In this document: one piece after another, positions 22,359 to 33,139 of the stretch
Position numbering within the stretch: position 1 is the stretch's first letter
Layout: each line of letters begins with the position of its first letter
Assembly: GCA_007922195.1 (NCBI GenBank)
Contig: ML682059.1
Coordinates: 14,688,295 to 14,752,294 of the forward strand
Direction of reading: 5' to 3'
Length of the DNA: 64,000 nt
Source: Podocnemis expansa
Lineage: Eukaryota > Chordata > Testudines > Podocnemididae
Notes under the pieces: generated by a model
Seen by the model: only the letters and a program-made list of their open reading frames with translations
Databases searched by the model: none
What the model was told of the DNA's origin: nothing
Program-made: the position numbers and the translations under genes

Positions 22359-23830
22359 CTACCAGAGAATTTGGGGCTGGATGTGTGAAGAGGTATTCTG
22401 AGTGTGATGGAGAAATGTAGGTTTTGTTGTTGTTGTGGTTTTGTTTTTAAAATCAGCCTTTCTACATGTTAACTGTACGGAAGCTGCAAGTAACCAGATT
22501 GTATGGGCTGGCTCCAGTAAGACTTCATTAGTGGGTAATGCCACCCTGGTGTAAGATGACGTCTGTAAGATTTTCAAGAGCTTATGTTGCGAGTGAGGTA
22601 AATCTTGTTTGGGAAATTCAAGAGAGTTGGTGATTCATCTAAAGAGTTCCTGGAACCTTTTAAAATCATCAACATTGGCAGTTGTCATTGCCCATGTTAT
22701 TTTGCCTGTAACAGGTGAAGTGTCATGATGAGGAGAGGTGGGATCAAGTATTTCACCTTCCTCCATTTGCTCTTGTAAGCCTATGTGGGTTTCAATAAGG
22801 AGAAATGGCTCTGTACAATCAGTTGTGTCCACAAAATTGCCCCTAGTAGGGAATCTACGGTGAGGAGTGTGGCGAGGAGACCGTATGTCAGGACAATATT
22901 TATAATGGTGATAATAATAATAAGAACAGCTATAACATGGTTGAGATCACCTTGGGTATGATCGTTCTCATTGGTAATAGAAATGATCTCTGTATTGAGA
23001 ATGGGAAGAACTCGAGAATAGAGAGACAGCTTCCCCTTGATCAGAGAATTCTCTGTCTGATTGAAAAAAAATATCTGGGTGCAGGATTTGACATGGTGGA
23101 TAATAGATCAGCTTGTGTAGCTGATGGCATGGGGGCTGGTAAGTCTGGCTTCTGTAATGAGGGCTGTTGTTGAGAAGCACTATTTGCCGCTGAATGTGAA
23201 TCAGGTGCAGGCATATCAAGCGAGGCTGTAGGCAAGTGTGTCTGAGATGCCTGAGCCTAGGCAGGAGCTTGTGACTTAAGATCACTTGTTGGCTCGATTA
23301 GCTCAACTGCCTGTCTCTTAGCCAGCTGTCTGTGTTTGCAACCATTAACAGACAGTGGTCATTTAAGTGATTTAGCCATGCCTGAAGTTTCAATTCTGCC
23401 TGAGGAACCTGGAGCCTCTGTGGCAGTAAATAATGCCTGGAAGTAGCCATTAGATTTGTTTTCCTTCCCCCCATTGATTTAGCAGGGGTAGAATGCCTCA
23501 ATGTTTGTTTGTCAGCCGACTGCCCTGCCAGTCTCAGTAGGTGGCCTTAGGGACTGCTCCATTAACAAGAGCTTTTGATTCAGCTCTCCGTCTTTTCTTG
23601 CTGTAGCAGCTAAGCTGAGACAGTGAGAGCATTGTGCTGGTCACCCAAGCACTTTCTGCAGGAGGAGTGGCTGTCGTCTGCGGTATCAGCTCACAACCCT
23701 GAGAGGGCTGGCACAGTTAGTTACACAGAGCTTTCAGTTTCACTCTGTGTTCAAATAAATTTTTTTTTTTAAAAAAGGTCCAGAACCGGAAATGAAGAGG
23801 ATCAAGTTTCTGAAGAAAAGCTGAGGTAAG
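22359..23830 (-). pseudogene. DIRS-type retrotransposon ORF1 (gag-like) remnant
   Basis: Read on the minus strand, pieces in several frames follow the order of the gag-like ORF1 of vertebrate DIRS elements: SKKRRRAESKAL near 23580, a P/Q/S-rich middle, TTANVDDFKRFQELFR near 22640, and VALPTNEVLLEPAHTIWLL near 22490. DIRS elements use a tyrosine recombinase rather than an integrase. The frames are broken repeatedly. RT and recombinase parts are not present at this locus. Assignment is from pattern memory of the family. Confidence 0.65.
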
Positions 23831-24011
23831 TTGAAGAAAAAAACAACGCTGTTGGAGATTTTCTCCTCAGGCGCTGAGGAAAGCCGTTCACTCCGACTGT
23901 TGCCGAGGGCGGTTAGAAAGGAACTGAGGGCCAGTGCCAGGCGTGCTCTGACTCAGCGTGCCAACAGCCGGCGCGAGGCAGCTCTCCTGACGCGCACCGC
24001 ACGCCTGCTAT
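23831..24011. other. GC-rich block, probable 5' end of the DIRS copy
   Basis: A local GC and CpG peak in AT-rich intron, including GCCGGCGCGAGG and GACGCGCACC. It directly precedes, in minus-strand terms, the DIRS ORF1 remnant, as a 5' leader or promoter would. The open frame on the plus strand is arginine- and leucine-rich and looks like a composition artefact. Confidence 0.4.
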
Positions 24012-24180
24012 TACTTTTTTGTCCTTCTTAGGGTATGTCTACAGTGATGGCAGCAAATTCACCACAGTCAGATCAATTTTTCTGGATCAATTGAGCAGCC
24101 AGTAAAGACGCGTTCAGTTGATGCATAAGTTGATCTAATAAAACCGCTGCCTCAAGTGGCATAGTGCTGCATCAATGGGT
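24012..24180. repeat. 169-bp direct repeat, copy A (identical to 27778-27946)
   Basis: Base-for-base identical to copy B over 169 bp with no indel. It holds the left half of a MITE, starting GGGTATGTCTACAGTG at 24031, plus 19 bases of the sequence flanking that MITE at copy B. The right half of the MITE is absent. Because the flank is copied too, it must derive from the copy B locus or a shared ancestor, not from an independent insertion. Confidence 0.95.
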
Positions 24181-24337
24181 GTGTATTACTTATAAATGAC
24201 AGTGTGCTCAGATAATTAGCATGGGTGCTTTTTATTACTACAAATAAAAATACAATTCTAAAATGAAAATTCACTAAATAGAAAAAATAGTTTTATTTAA
24301 TGACCATTAGTCTAATTTCAGTTACATGGTCATGGAT

Positions 24338-24469
24338 TAAAAAAAAGCAAGGAGTCTTGTGGCACTTAAGACTAACAGATTTTTTTTTTTATCGCATTAG
24401 CCTTCATGGGAGAAAAATCCTACTATTGCTTTTTTTGCTTTACCAGACTAACACAGCTGCCTCTCTGGA
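24338..24469 (+). repeat. SINE-like retroposon with 14-bp target duplication
   Basis: Same family as 5933-6098. Flanks ACATGGTCATGGAT (24324-24337) and ACATGGTTATGGAT (24470-24483) differ at one base and are the target-site duplication. A length of 132 bp, a long duplication and no coding capacity point to LINE-driven retroposition. The end is GACTAACACAGCTGCCTCTCTGGA. Confidence 0.8.
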
Positions 24470-24867
24470 ACATGGTTATGGATGTTTAAAAGCACTTTAC
24501 TCCTATGTTCAAGTTCTAAACTAAAAACAGCCCTAAACCCTATCAAATGCTTTCCCTCTTCATCTGTAAGGCTTTAAGAAATTTTGAAGCCATACTAAGT
24601 AACCCCATTAGCCCACTTAAAACTTAATTTTCAGCTGCAGTTTATGGCAGGCTTTGATCTTAATAGTACTATGTTACTCTATTTTAAAATTCTAATACCT
24701 ACCAAATTTTAGCATCTACCAATTCTAAATTAAATTCTACTAAAATTCAATATTTTCTGGATATTCACTATTTTTCAGGTATATCCTTATCTTACATATT
24801 TAACTAATCAAAGAGAGGAGAAAACAACTTAGACATTTCCCAGATACTGATAAAGCATGTTGCCTAC

Positions 24868-24999
24868 CATTCCAAAGAAGCCAGCTCTGTCTTCAGGAAC
24901 ATGAAGTTCTGGGTAAATATTCTCTAAGAACCACTTGAAGTCCTTGCATTTGAGTTTTTCTCGAAGCAGCCTCCTCTGTGTCACATCTCCATAGGGCTC
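24868..24999 (-). CDS. GALNT12: GALNT12 exon 7, end of catalytic domain and linker
   Basis: A 132-base, phase-0 exon (44 codons) between TTATTGCAG and GTAGGC. It encodes [20 protein letters not shown], then [17 protein letters not shown], ending FFGM. In GalNAc-transferases this segment closes the catalytic domain (the KxFxWFLxxxYPEL helix) and leads through a short linker to the lectin domain. Splicing from exon 6 (ends ARL) and into exon 8 is in frame. Because the length is a multiple of three, loss of the exon would not shift the frame. It lies between the two identical 169-bp repeats. Confidence 0.97.
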
Positions 25000-25275
25000 C
25001 TGCAATAAAATAAAGTCAAATAAAATAGAAAAAGTGCTCTCTGTTAAATTAGCAACATGCACTACTAGGGACCTCATCTGGCAGGGCTTTGGGGGTGGGG
25101 GAGAAAACCTCCTATTGCTGGGCCCTGGATTTGATTTATAATTTTAACAGCACAAGTTCTTTCAACACAGTGCGAATATATATTTTTTTAAAAATATCAC
25201 TTTAAACTGAGAACACGGTAGTAAATCACTGTTAAGGCACCTGAGCTGAATATTTGAAAGTCTCAAAGAGTGCAT
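25000..25275. other. Start of GALNT12 intron 6, no features
   Basis: Ordinary AT-rich intron. No repeat recognised. Confidence 0.4.
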
Positions 25276-25405
25276 GAAGTTAAGTTCAGTGCTCAATTAT
25301 TCCCATCTATTTACTGCATGGGTGAGTGAGTTTTTGTGGCCTGCACTGTGGGAGGTCAAACTAGGAAATCATATTGGTCCCTTCTGACCTTAGAGTCTGA
25401 GTCTA
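25276..25405 (+). repeat. Old CR1/L3-like LINE 3' end
   Basis: TGGCCTGCACTGTGGGAGGTC, then AACTAGGAAATCAT and GGTCCCTTCTGACCTTA, match the 3' untranslated end seen at 39682-39890 and at the end of the LINE at 61602-62155. Only the tail is present. Confidence 0.65.
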
Positions 25406-25459
25406 ATGATGTCTTTAGAGAGGATGTAAACTTAAAATGTGTTAAAAGGTTTGGAAACT

Positions 25460-27640
25460 CTCAGTTAAGGTTGTCTTTTGTAGTGAGGGGGATGGACACC
25501 CTCAGAGACTGACTGGGAGGGATGGCCACACCCCTGGTGGGTGGTGTCAGGACACTCGCCCTACTGGAGATAGAGGAGTGGGATAGGGACTGTAAAAGGC
25601 AAGCCCTCTATCTCAGGTCAGCTGGAACTACTATTTGAGCCCTGGGTAGTGAGTGGGCGCAAACCCACCCACTGCTAAAAACCCTCCCTCTGCCCAAGGG
25701 AGGAGTCAGTGGTCCTGGGGATCAACTGATTATTGGGACAAAATAATCAAAACAGGAACAGGTGTGAGGGGTCTAAGCAACAAAAGCAGGGAACCACAGG
25801 GGGACACCGAGCAAAGAACCCCGGACAGTGCCCACTGCTCCTGGAAGGTATCTAGGGAGTCAGCGTATGCTGCCCAAAGTAGCTCCGCCTGGATATGTGA
25901 CCAGACTAAGGAATGGAAATAGGCCCTACAGTTGCAGGATCCCCCCCGGCCTACCTCTCCTCTCTGGTGTTATAGATGGTGACTTTGGCCAGCTCCAGGA
26001 GGAGGCTAACAGGAGGTCCTGCGACTTTGTGGGGCCATGGATGGGGTGTACGTAAATAAGCAAGTGAGGAGAAAAGTGCAGCCAGAACCTCAACAAGAGG
26101 TTCTGGAAGAGCCAGAAAAGCGGCTGTAACCTGGCACACTCAAAGTAGACATGTGCCAGGGTTTCCCTCATGCCGCAGAAACAACAAGTGTCAGGATGAG
26201 GGGTGAACCGCGCCAGGTACACGCCTGTGCTGACGGCTCCATGCAGGAGCCGCCAACTGATATCCACGGCGGGATGTGGTGTCAGGGTGGAATATAGGCT
26301 GGCCCACCAGGGGTTCTCACCCTCCAGGGGTGATAGGAAGTCCTACCATTTGGTGTCGGGGCAAGATGTGAGGGCGAGGAAGTGGATGGTGTGCTGCACA
26401 TGTATGTACAGATGGTCTTTGAGTGTGGTTCTAAAGGGAACTGGGCTGCAGATCTAGCAGACAGCTTGGTGCATGGGCAGGGGGTCAACAGGATGGCCTG
26501 TGGGGTCATGGCCTGATCAAAATGTCCGGGGGGGGGGGGGGGGTGAAGAGTACCCTATCGCAGGACCGTCTGATGTAAAACTGAGCAGCAGGGGTTAAGG
26601 CCGCCTTCACTTCCTGGAGTAGGCGCCAGGGGGTTCAGAGGGTTGAGAGCCCCATGTGCTGCGCAAGCAACTGGGGATCCACCCAGTCACCCTCCTGGGC
26701 ATAGTCCAGGAGGTCTCCGACCCTGGTGACGCCTGCAAGGACCAAACTCTGTTGCACCCAGGGGGCCTCTGCCACCTGCACACGGAACTGGAGGTTGTGT
26801 AGAAGGGGCTCCATGAGGAGGTCCTCCCCCTCAGTGTCTGCAATGGACCTGGAGGCTGAGATGAGCCTCCAGGTCCGGAGGAGGTTCTGGTAGAAAACTA
26901 GCAGCTCGAAGAGGTCTTGGGGAAGACCTCTTGGGTGGATGTAAAAGAGCTGCCGGTCGTACCAGAGCCCCCGGAAACAGCGGAGGAAGGTGCATGCCAG
27001 ATGGCTCCACACCAGACTACCTGTACCATAAAGGAGTCTCTGCAGGGCCTGAAGGCAGAAGACGTGGACCCGGCTGCGAATGCAGCATGAGCCCTGTCCT
27101 TCCTTCTCCAGGGGGAGACTCAGAATCCCTGCAGAGACACAGTGCAGTCCTGGCCAAAAGAACTCCAGAATTGTCTTCTAGAGGTTGGCCAGGAACATCA
27201 GGGGCAGGACGAGGGTGTTGAGCTGGTGCCAGAGCATGGACAGGACAAAATGGTTGATGACCAGTGCCCTCCCCCAGCTCTGGCTGGAGCTGCCAGAGGA
27301 GAAGGACATCTCTCACCTGTTGCTGATGTCCAAGCTCAACCATCACAGCGCTAGAACTGACTGAAGCCTGGGACCTGGAGAAGCTGCCTACAGACTGAAA
27401 TGCTGAGGCCTTTTGGGGTTACCACTTGCAATCTACCCTAGGGACACTGACAGTGACCCAGAAGCCCAGGCACTCCTGGGACTGGGGAGCAGAAAGGTGT
27501 CCCGGAGAGCAAGATAATTCTCTGTTTGCATTGTGACCTAAAGCCATGTTAGTGAGTTTTGGACAGAGCCCTGCCGATGGAATATTCTGCCACCATCATC
27601 ATCAATAAAAGTGAGCTGTAACTACTGATAGGATTTTGGT
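25460..27640 (+). mobile_element. Composite repeat enclosing an antisense Tx1-like LINE fragment
   Basis: The outer parts (about 25460-25925 and 27350-27640) are GC-richer, unrelated to the enclosed coding fragment and in plus orientation. The 3' part has an AATAAA signal at 27604. The left part contains AGTGGGCGCAAACCCACCC and AGGGGGACACCGAGCAAAG, a text common in reptile genomes as part of a long repeat. The middle is minus-strand LINE sequence. Either a LINE fell into an LTR-like element or this is an established chimeric family. Confidence 0.55.
25926..27345 (-). pseudogene. Tx1-clade LINE ORF2, C-terminal fragment
   Basis: Minus-strand pieces in order: a LEEGGQGL-type RT C-terminal segment near 27100 (read in a different frame from the longest ORF), WSHLACTFLRCFRGLWYDRQ with LLRTWRLISASRS (26635-27012), then DISWRLLHGAVSTGVYLARF with the zinc-finger-like CCFCGMRETLAHVYFEC (25926-26267). 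This is the tail of the L1/Tx1-type reverse transcriptase and its zf-RVT motif. Endonuclease and RT core are absent. A poly-G tract at 26527-26542 and frameshifts break it. Confidence 0.75.
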
Positions 27641-27777
27641 GAAAACACATGAAATGGAAGCCTGAAAGCTGGCTGGAGCTGAACTCAAGAGGCCAACGTA
27701 TGGGTGTTCTTCCTGTCAGGAGTTACCCTAATCTCAAAGACCTCACCCGGAGGAATCTGCAGAGTTGGAACTACTTA

Positions 27778-27946
27778 TACTTTTTTGTCCTTCTTAGGGT
27801 ATGTCTACAGTGATGGCAGCAAATTCACCACAGTCAGATCAATTTTTCTGGATCAATTGAGCAGCCAGTAAAGACGCGTTCAGTTGATGCATAAGTTGAT
27901 CTAATAAAACCGCTGCCTCAAGTGGCATAGTGCTGCATCAATGGGT
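27778..27946. repeat. 169-bp direct repeat, copy B
   Basis: Identical to 24012-24180. Here it is the left flank plus left half of a complete MITE (27797-28162), so this locus is the probable source. Confidence 0.95.
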
Positions 27947-28162
27947 ATGTATTTCCTGTTGATGCAGGACAGTCAAATGGAATGTTAAAAGGAGATTACA
28001 AAGTCAATGGAAGTTACACAAGCTACTCTTGAGTAACTTGAGAAATGCCTGTCACCTGCCATCGCACATTGCCATGACTGCTGCGTCAGTCAGGGATTAG
28101 ATCTCTTCAAATCCCTGACCAAATGGAATAACTATGTTGAAGTCCGTAGTGTAGATGTCCCC
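27797..28162. mobile_element. Complete MITE, 366 bp
   Basis: Starts GGGTATGTCTACAGTGATGG and ends CCGTAGTGTAGATGTCCCC, an imperfect terminal inverted repeat of the same style as the element at 7066-7412. No transposase. The 3-base flanks (TTA left, TGA right) are not identical. Confidence 0.7.
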
Positions 28163-29185
28163 TGAAACCATATTTGCGGACTGGTTAAATATCTGCATAA
28201 ACAGAGGAGGATTAACTAGTAAAGCAGCATTACCACATCTTGCAGGATGTATGTTGTGTATATAAATTCTTTGACACTCTCCCATTACTGATGCAGTCTG
28301 GCCATACTTAGTCTGTGAAATCTAATGGGACTCAACTGAATATGCTATGTTGACAGGTTCAGCAAATATGTCTATTCTGTTCTTCAACCTATCATGTCAG
28401 CATATCCATAGAAGTACAGGTTTGAAGTGTTCTATACTTAATGAGCTATATGTAAATGGCTGACTTAAAAAAAAAAAATCCATTCCTGAACAATAGCTAC
28501 ATGTTCCTCCAGCAGGCTGCTCAGTTAGTGGAGATTCTGCTTCCTATAATTTATAACAATGTTTTCACTTCATGATAAATTCTGAAAATAAAGGCGTCTA
28601 TTAGACAGTAGGAACGCATGGTCAAAACACGGAATCTTAACAGGGAAGATTTGGGTTCTGCTGCTAGCTCTGCCACAAGATCATACTGTTTCAGTATTAT
28701 ACTTTTAGGCCACACTTTAACCATTCAGACTGTAACTCTACATGCCAGGTATCTGTCTCTTGTCAAAAATTCTGTGAAAGTTTCAGCTAAAAATGATTCA
28801 ACTGTTTCCAAGAAAGAGATGAGAAAAATGTTTTCCTGTATTATAAACATGATTGCAGCCTTTTCACTAAGAAGCTCCAGTTACTCCAAGCAGAATGCTC
28901 AACTAACTCTATTAGAGCATTTAGCCCTCTATTCTTTGAGGCAGGGTTTGAAATTTGTCAGGGAGGAGGGGTCACCCTAGCGGCTGAAGTGCCATTCCTG
29001 TGAAAAGTTATCAAGTTATAAGTCTTCAAAAAATCCTGAGCATCTGTAAAATACAGGCCACCGAATTTCACCCAGCCATTCCTGAAGTACAGAGATTTAT
29101 GATTCCTTAGCAAGTAAATGAACCTACTTTAGTAGGTAAAGTCATGGCTGATCTGAAGCATATTATTTAGAAAGATATCTAAATT
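28163..29185. other. Unassigned intron sequence
   Basis: No gene or repeat supported. The 120-codon frame at 28618-28980 has no family signature. Confidence 0.35.
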
Positions 29186-29950
29186 AATCCCTTCCCCCCA
29201 CACCTGCAAAGTTAGATATCAGTCCACATATATACTTATTGTAATATAATCTTGTATTAAGTTCTTTAAATCTCCCATTGTAAAGAACATTTTCCAGACC
29301 CAGAATCATTTCTACATCAGTTCTCTGATCCCTATTCAATTTTTCAGTATTCTTTTTTAATAAGTGCAAACAACACAAATTGACACAATATCTAAGCAAT
29401 GGTCTTACTAGTACTATATATGGGGGTTATACATTTTTTCTACACTTATTTTATGTTCTTGTTTTTTTACATCCAAGGACCATGCTAACTCTTTTAATAA
29501 TAGCAATACTCAGGCAGCTCACCACAACGATCCTTCGGAATCTCTGCTTTCCAGGATACATGCCGCCCTCTATGCATATCCTACATTCCTTGTTCCCTGA
29601 TGTATGACCTTGCATTTGGCTGTGTCAGAATGCACATTGTTTAATTGTTCCTAGCCTATCAAGTGACCAGATCATTCTATATCAATGAGATGTCATGACC
29701 CTCTTTCCAATCGTTGTGTTACCTGCTAATTTTTGGCACCAGTGATTTTGTACTCCCCAATATCGAACCTCATTAGCAGCATTCTCTCTCATTTGTGATG
29801 CCCCATTAACAATTACATTCTGAGATCTATATTTTAGTCAAATTAATATAGGCCATATTGGTTTTGCGTTACGTTAGTATTTTAAAATCAGAGTGCTCTA
29901 CAGCACTAAACCAAACTTCCGAAACAAATTATTGTCAACAGTTACTTTTA
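29186..29950 (-). mobile_element. Old CR1 LINE fragment, 3' part
   Basis: Plus-strand text such as CATCCAAGGACCATGCTAAC, CTTGCATTTGGCTGTGTCAG and CAGTGATTTTGTACT follows the reverse complement of the RT C-terminal half in an older CR1 subfamily, without open frames. The copy is interrupted at 29951 and resumes at 30134. It resembles the copy at 1185-3205 in age. Confidence 0.65.
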
Positions 29951-30133
29951 GAGAAACCAGGTGGGCACAGGAATATCATTTAGTAGACCAGCTTCCATTG
30001 GCGTAAAAGACAGCTCAGTATAGCTCAAAAGCTTGTCTCTCTTAACAGAAGTTGATTCAATAAAAGATATTACCTCACATACTTTGTCTCTCTAATATCC
30101 TGGGACCAACATGGCTACAACAACACTGCATAA
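29951..30133 (+). repeat. SINE-like insertion with 14-bp target duplication
   Basis: A 183-bp insert within the old CR1. Flanks AACAGTTACTTTTA (29937-29950) and AACAGTTACCTTTA (30134-30147) differ at one base. Internal landmarks are AGCTCAAAAGCTTGTCTCTC, TCAATAAAAGATATTACCTC and CCTGGGACCAACATGGCTAC, which I know as a widespread reptilian interspersed sequence. No coding capacity. Confidence 0.8.
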
Positions 30134-30290
30134 AACAGTTACCTTTATCAACCAGACTTGTGATCTTGTTGAAAACCATTAAGTTGATTAGATAAGACCT
30201 ATCTTCCAGGAAGACAGTTGGTGATATTAATTGTATTTGTATCCTGTACTGACCGAGTCCTATATCAGCTGTTTCATTACATCAATGTCG
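30134..30290 (-). mobile_element. Old CR1 LINE fragment, continuation
   Basis: Continues the copy at 29186-29950 directly after the SINE-like insertion (ACCTTTATCAACCAGACTTG, then GAGTCCTATATCAGCTGTTTC). It ends near 30290. Confidence 0.6.
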
Positions 30291-30529
30291 AGATAAACAG
30301 CCTATCGTTAGCTAGGTCATGTTGCCTAAGCTATTTAAATACTGACAACTGTTTTCTTTCTGTCCTCTGGAGTTTCCCAGTTCTCATAGAGATATTAAAA
30401 TTTAAGCCTGCCAAAAACTTGAATTCAGCTACCAAAAATAAAGAACCTATAAAACTACAATAAATATTTTCCTTTTAAACTGAAAAGAAATACAAGCTCA
30501 TTTCTAAGCACAGAGGATACCAAACTCAC

Positions 30530-30706
30530 CAAACGTGCATGTGGATTTCGATGGTAATAAAGCTCTTTATAGTCATCCATCCAAACTTCTGCTGCACGTA
30601 CGCTGTTAGCCAAAGCCTTGGCCCGTGAGTAGGGAGCTTGTTTGGGGAAAACATGACCTACATGAGAACACGGGTGAATCTCAAGACTTCCTCCGCACTG
30701 CCAGAT
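30530..30706 (-). CDS. GALNT12: GALNT12 exon 6, catalytic domain with Mn-binding histidine
   Basis: A 177-base, phase-0 exon (59 codons) between TTTATTTAG and GTGAGT. It encodes [40 protein letters not shown] and [19 protein letters not shown]. The SHVGHVF segment carries the histidine that, with the DxH pair in exon 3, holds the catalytic manganese in GT27 enzymes. The following Arg/Ala-rich helix and WMDxYKxLYYHRNP are hallmarks of the family and match GALNT12 better than GALNT3, 4 or 6. Confidence 0.97.
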
Positions 30707-30770
30707 CTAAATAAAGAATTTATGATACATGTTGATAATCTGAAACTTAGTAAACAGTAAAAGATACAAC

Positions 30771-32177
30771 ATGACAATACTTTGTATAGTTAGCACTTTT
30801 CCAAAAATCTCAAAGCACCGAATCGTAAATACCATGATCCTGGGAAGGAGACAAATAAAATCCTCAATTTGCAAATACCTAAACCAAGGTTTCAGAGCAC
30901 ATCAGTGGGAGAACCAGGAAGATCATGATGGAGTGAGGAATACTAAAATGTTTTCATTGGAATTCTGGTTTGCAAAGATCAGATACTACGGACTTCCAAA
31001 GCATGATCAGGTGCGCTATGCTGAACTGCGTACTCAGGCTCGCTTCCTCCTGTCTGGGGAAAAGCTGGATAAGTAACATATACAAGAGGAAGTGCCTACA
31101 TCCCTAGCTCTTAAACATGTGACTCTGAGCTTTCATTTAAATACACCTCTAGGCCTCCTGGTTCTGAAGAACTGACATGTCCCAGAGTGTGCAGATAGGC
31201 TTCAGGAAAGGAAGCAGCAGCATCCACTAGCTTTATGGAGGAAGTCACCTATCCCGACAGTGGTCAAGATGAACAATTGACTTGGTCTACCTAACAAATC
31301 TAAGGTTACGGTGCTACAGAGTATTTATTATTTTCAAGAAAATGCTTAGAAAAGACCTAAAACCACTTAAAATCATGCTAAAGTCTGAGCAGTGCATGAA
31401 GAAACCTTGTCTGATCTTTGTTTCACCAACTGGACTCATGAAGATGGTTTGAGTTTGTGCAACATTTTCCTTGTTAATGAGCTAAGCTGTTTAGGTTAGA
31501 AAAAAACCTGGGAAAATTCAAGGACTGCTGTGAACCATCTAGCATTATTGCATAGCACAATTATAAAACCCAGAATGAAGGGTTTTGGCTCAGCTTAGTT
31601 GGTTTTTGTCTTTTGCTTCTGCCAGTTGTTTTTACTGTCTTTTTCTAAATTTTTATTTTCTTCCCCCAAGCAATTAGCATGAAACCTTTAGCACTTTATG
31701 CTATGATGTCTCTTGCTTTCTCCCCTCCTGCCCAAATTCCAGTCCTAAATTTGATTTTTGCTGGCTCCATTCACTGAGGTGGCAGGGCAGTTTGTCCAGC
31801 AGTGGGAGTGTACTTACAATACAACTTTCCTAATCTGATATCCAATGGACTCTGCCTCTACAAAAAATAAATAAAAAAGCTACAGCTTCAACCTGACGAT
31901 GATGGCACTCACCCCCCCCCAATACCATCAGAACAGAAAATGGGAACCTGATTTCTTTTCCTATCTGCTTTTCTTCTGTTTGTATTCCTTTGGGAAAGCC
32001 AACTTAACAAAACTCACAACTCTGACAGTATGCTGAGAAAGTTTGTTGTATCACCTTTTCAGAAGAGTAAAAGCCAAGCTGGTATCACCTGCCACTCTCC
32101 CACAAACTTAGTTGAGTAAAATATAAGCATTAGTATCTTGGGGTTATGAAGGAGTTAGATCCAAGGTGATTAAAAAG
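30771..32177. other. GALNT12 intron 5, unassigned
   Basis: No gene or named repeat supported. A plus-strand frame at 30771-31076 carries no domain I recognise. A poly-C run sits at about 31911-31920. Confidence 0.4.
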
Positions 32178-32257
32178 AAGTTAAGATTATATCTATTTTA
32201 CTTTGCACTATAGTGTGTGCTGTGGAGTGCAAAGTAAAATAAATATAATCTTAACTT
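32178..32257. repeat. Near-perfect hairpin, 32-bp arms
   Basis: Arms 32178-32209 and 32226-32257 pair with a single mismatch around a 16-base loop (TTAAGATTATATCTATTTTAC on the left, its inverse on the right). Such symmetry suggests a recent foldback or MITE-like element, or a transcribed hairpin within the GALNT12 intron. Confidence 0.85.
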
Positions 32258-33139
32258 TATTTTGGTGATTTACATGGTGATGAGAGGAAACCCTGCATCC
32301 ACCACTGGGGCAGACCAAGTCCCGCTTGCTATTCATGGGTAGAACTTGCATAGCATGGTCCCTGTCATTAGGGCTCAATCGCCCCCAAATTCTGCTCTGA
32401 CCCACTTTCTTCCTCCATAGGTCAGGTTTGTGCTTTCTTCCAAGTGAAACTCACTCATGGACCAAGAAGAGATACAGTTCTCAGTAGATTTCATCCCTTC
32501 ACAATTAGAGCCCTTCTCTTGGGAAAATCTTGGCCAAGCTCATTTAGTGGCACTTCCTATGTAAGGAACAAATCTTTCCCCCTCTCACCACATGACCATT
32601 TCTTCACTCTGAGCAGTCCTTTTCAGGCTGCCCCTACCTCTCCTACTTATAAATGCTTATGGCTGGCTTTCACCGAAACTAACAAGTCTAAGCAATATCT
32701 AAGCTCCATTTGTCAACTCTTGCCTCCCCAGCCAGCAGTTCTAAAGCTTTTGCACTTATGTATACTTTCTAGTATCCCAGGCCTATGTTGAGCAATATAA
32801 CCCAACAAGCTTTTCATATGACTCTCTTGTGATTGCTCTAGTTAATGGGAACTTCAGAAATACTCAAAGCTGGAGACCAACTCCATTAATGAATGCCAGT
32901 CATAAGACACTGCCTACAATTTTGCTAAAATGATTGGGAAGTTCTCCTGGAAAAGTTACTGAGGCTTCCCAAACCAATGTTGTGCAGGGGCTCCTTGTGG
33001 CAGACTTTCATTGCAGCCTCAGAAAGGTTTCTGAAGTTACTCAGAGGGGAGGACAGGAAAGTTCTGTCACTGCACTGGAGCAAAACAACCAAGAAATGTC
33101 TGACCAAGTGGGATTCTCTTCCACAAAATCCAGGGGCTA
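32258..33139. other. Unassigned intron sequence
   Basis: No supported gene or repeat. Confidence 0.35.

Noticed and set aside
23831..24031. CpG-island promoter of an intronic gene
   Set aside because: The short GC-rich block sits at the 5' side of a DIRS ORF1 remnant and is better explained as that element's leader.
26527..26542. G-quadruplex regulatory site
   Set aside because: A single uninterrupted poly-G run inside a dead LINE fragment. Probably replication slippage or a sequencing-prone homopolymer.
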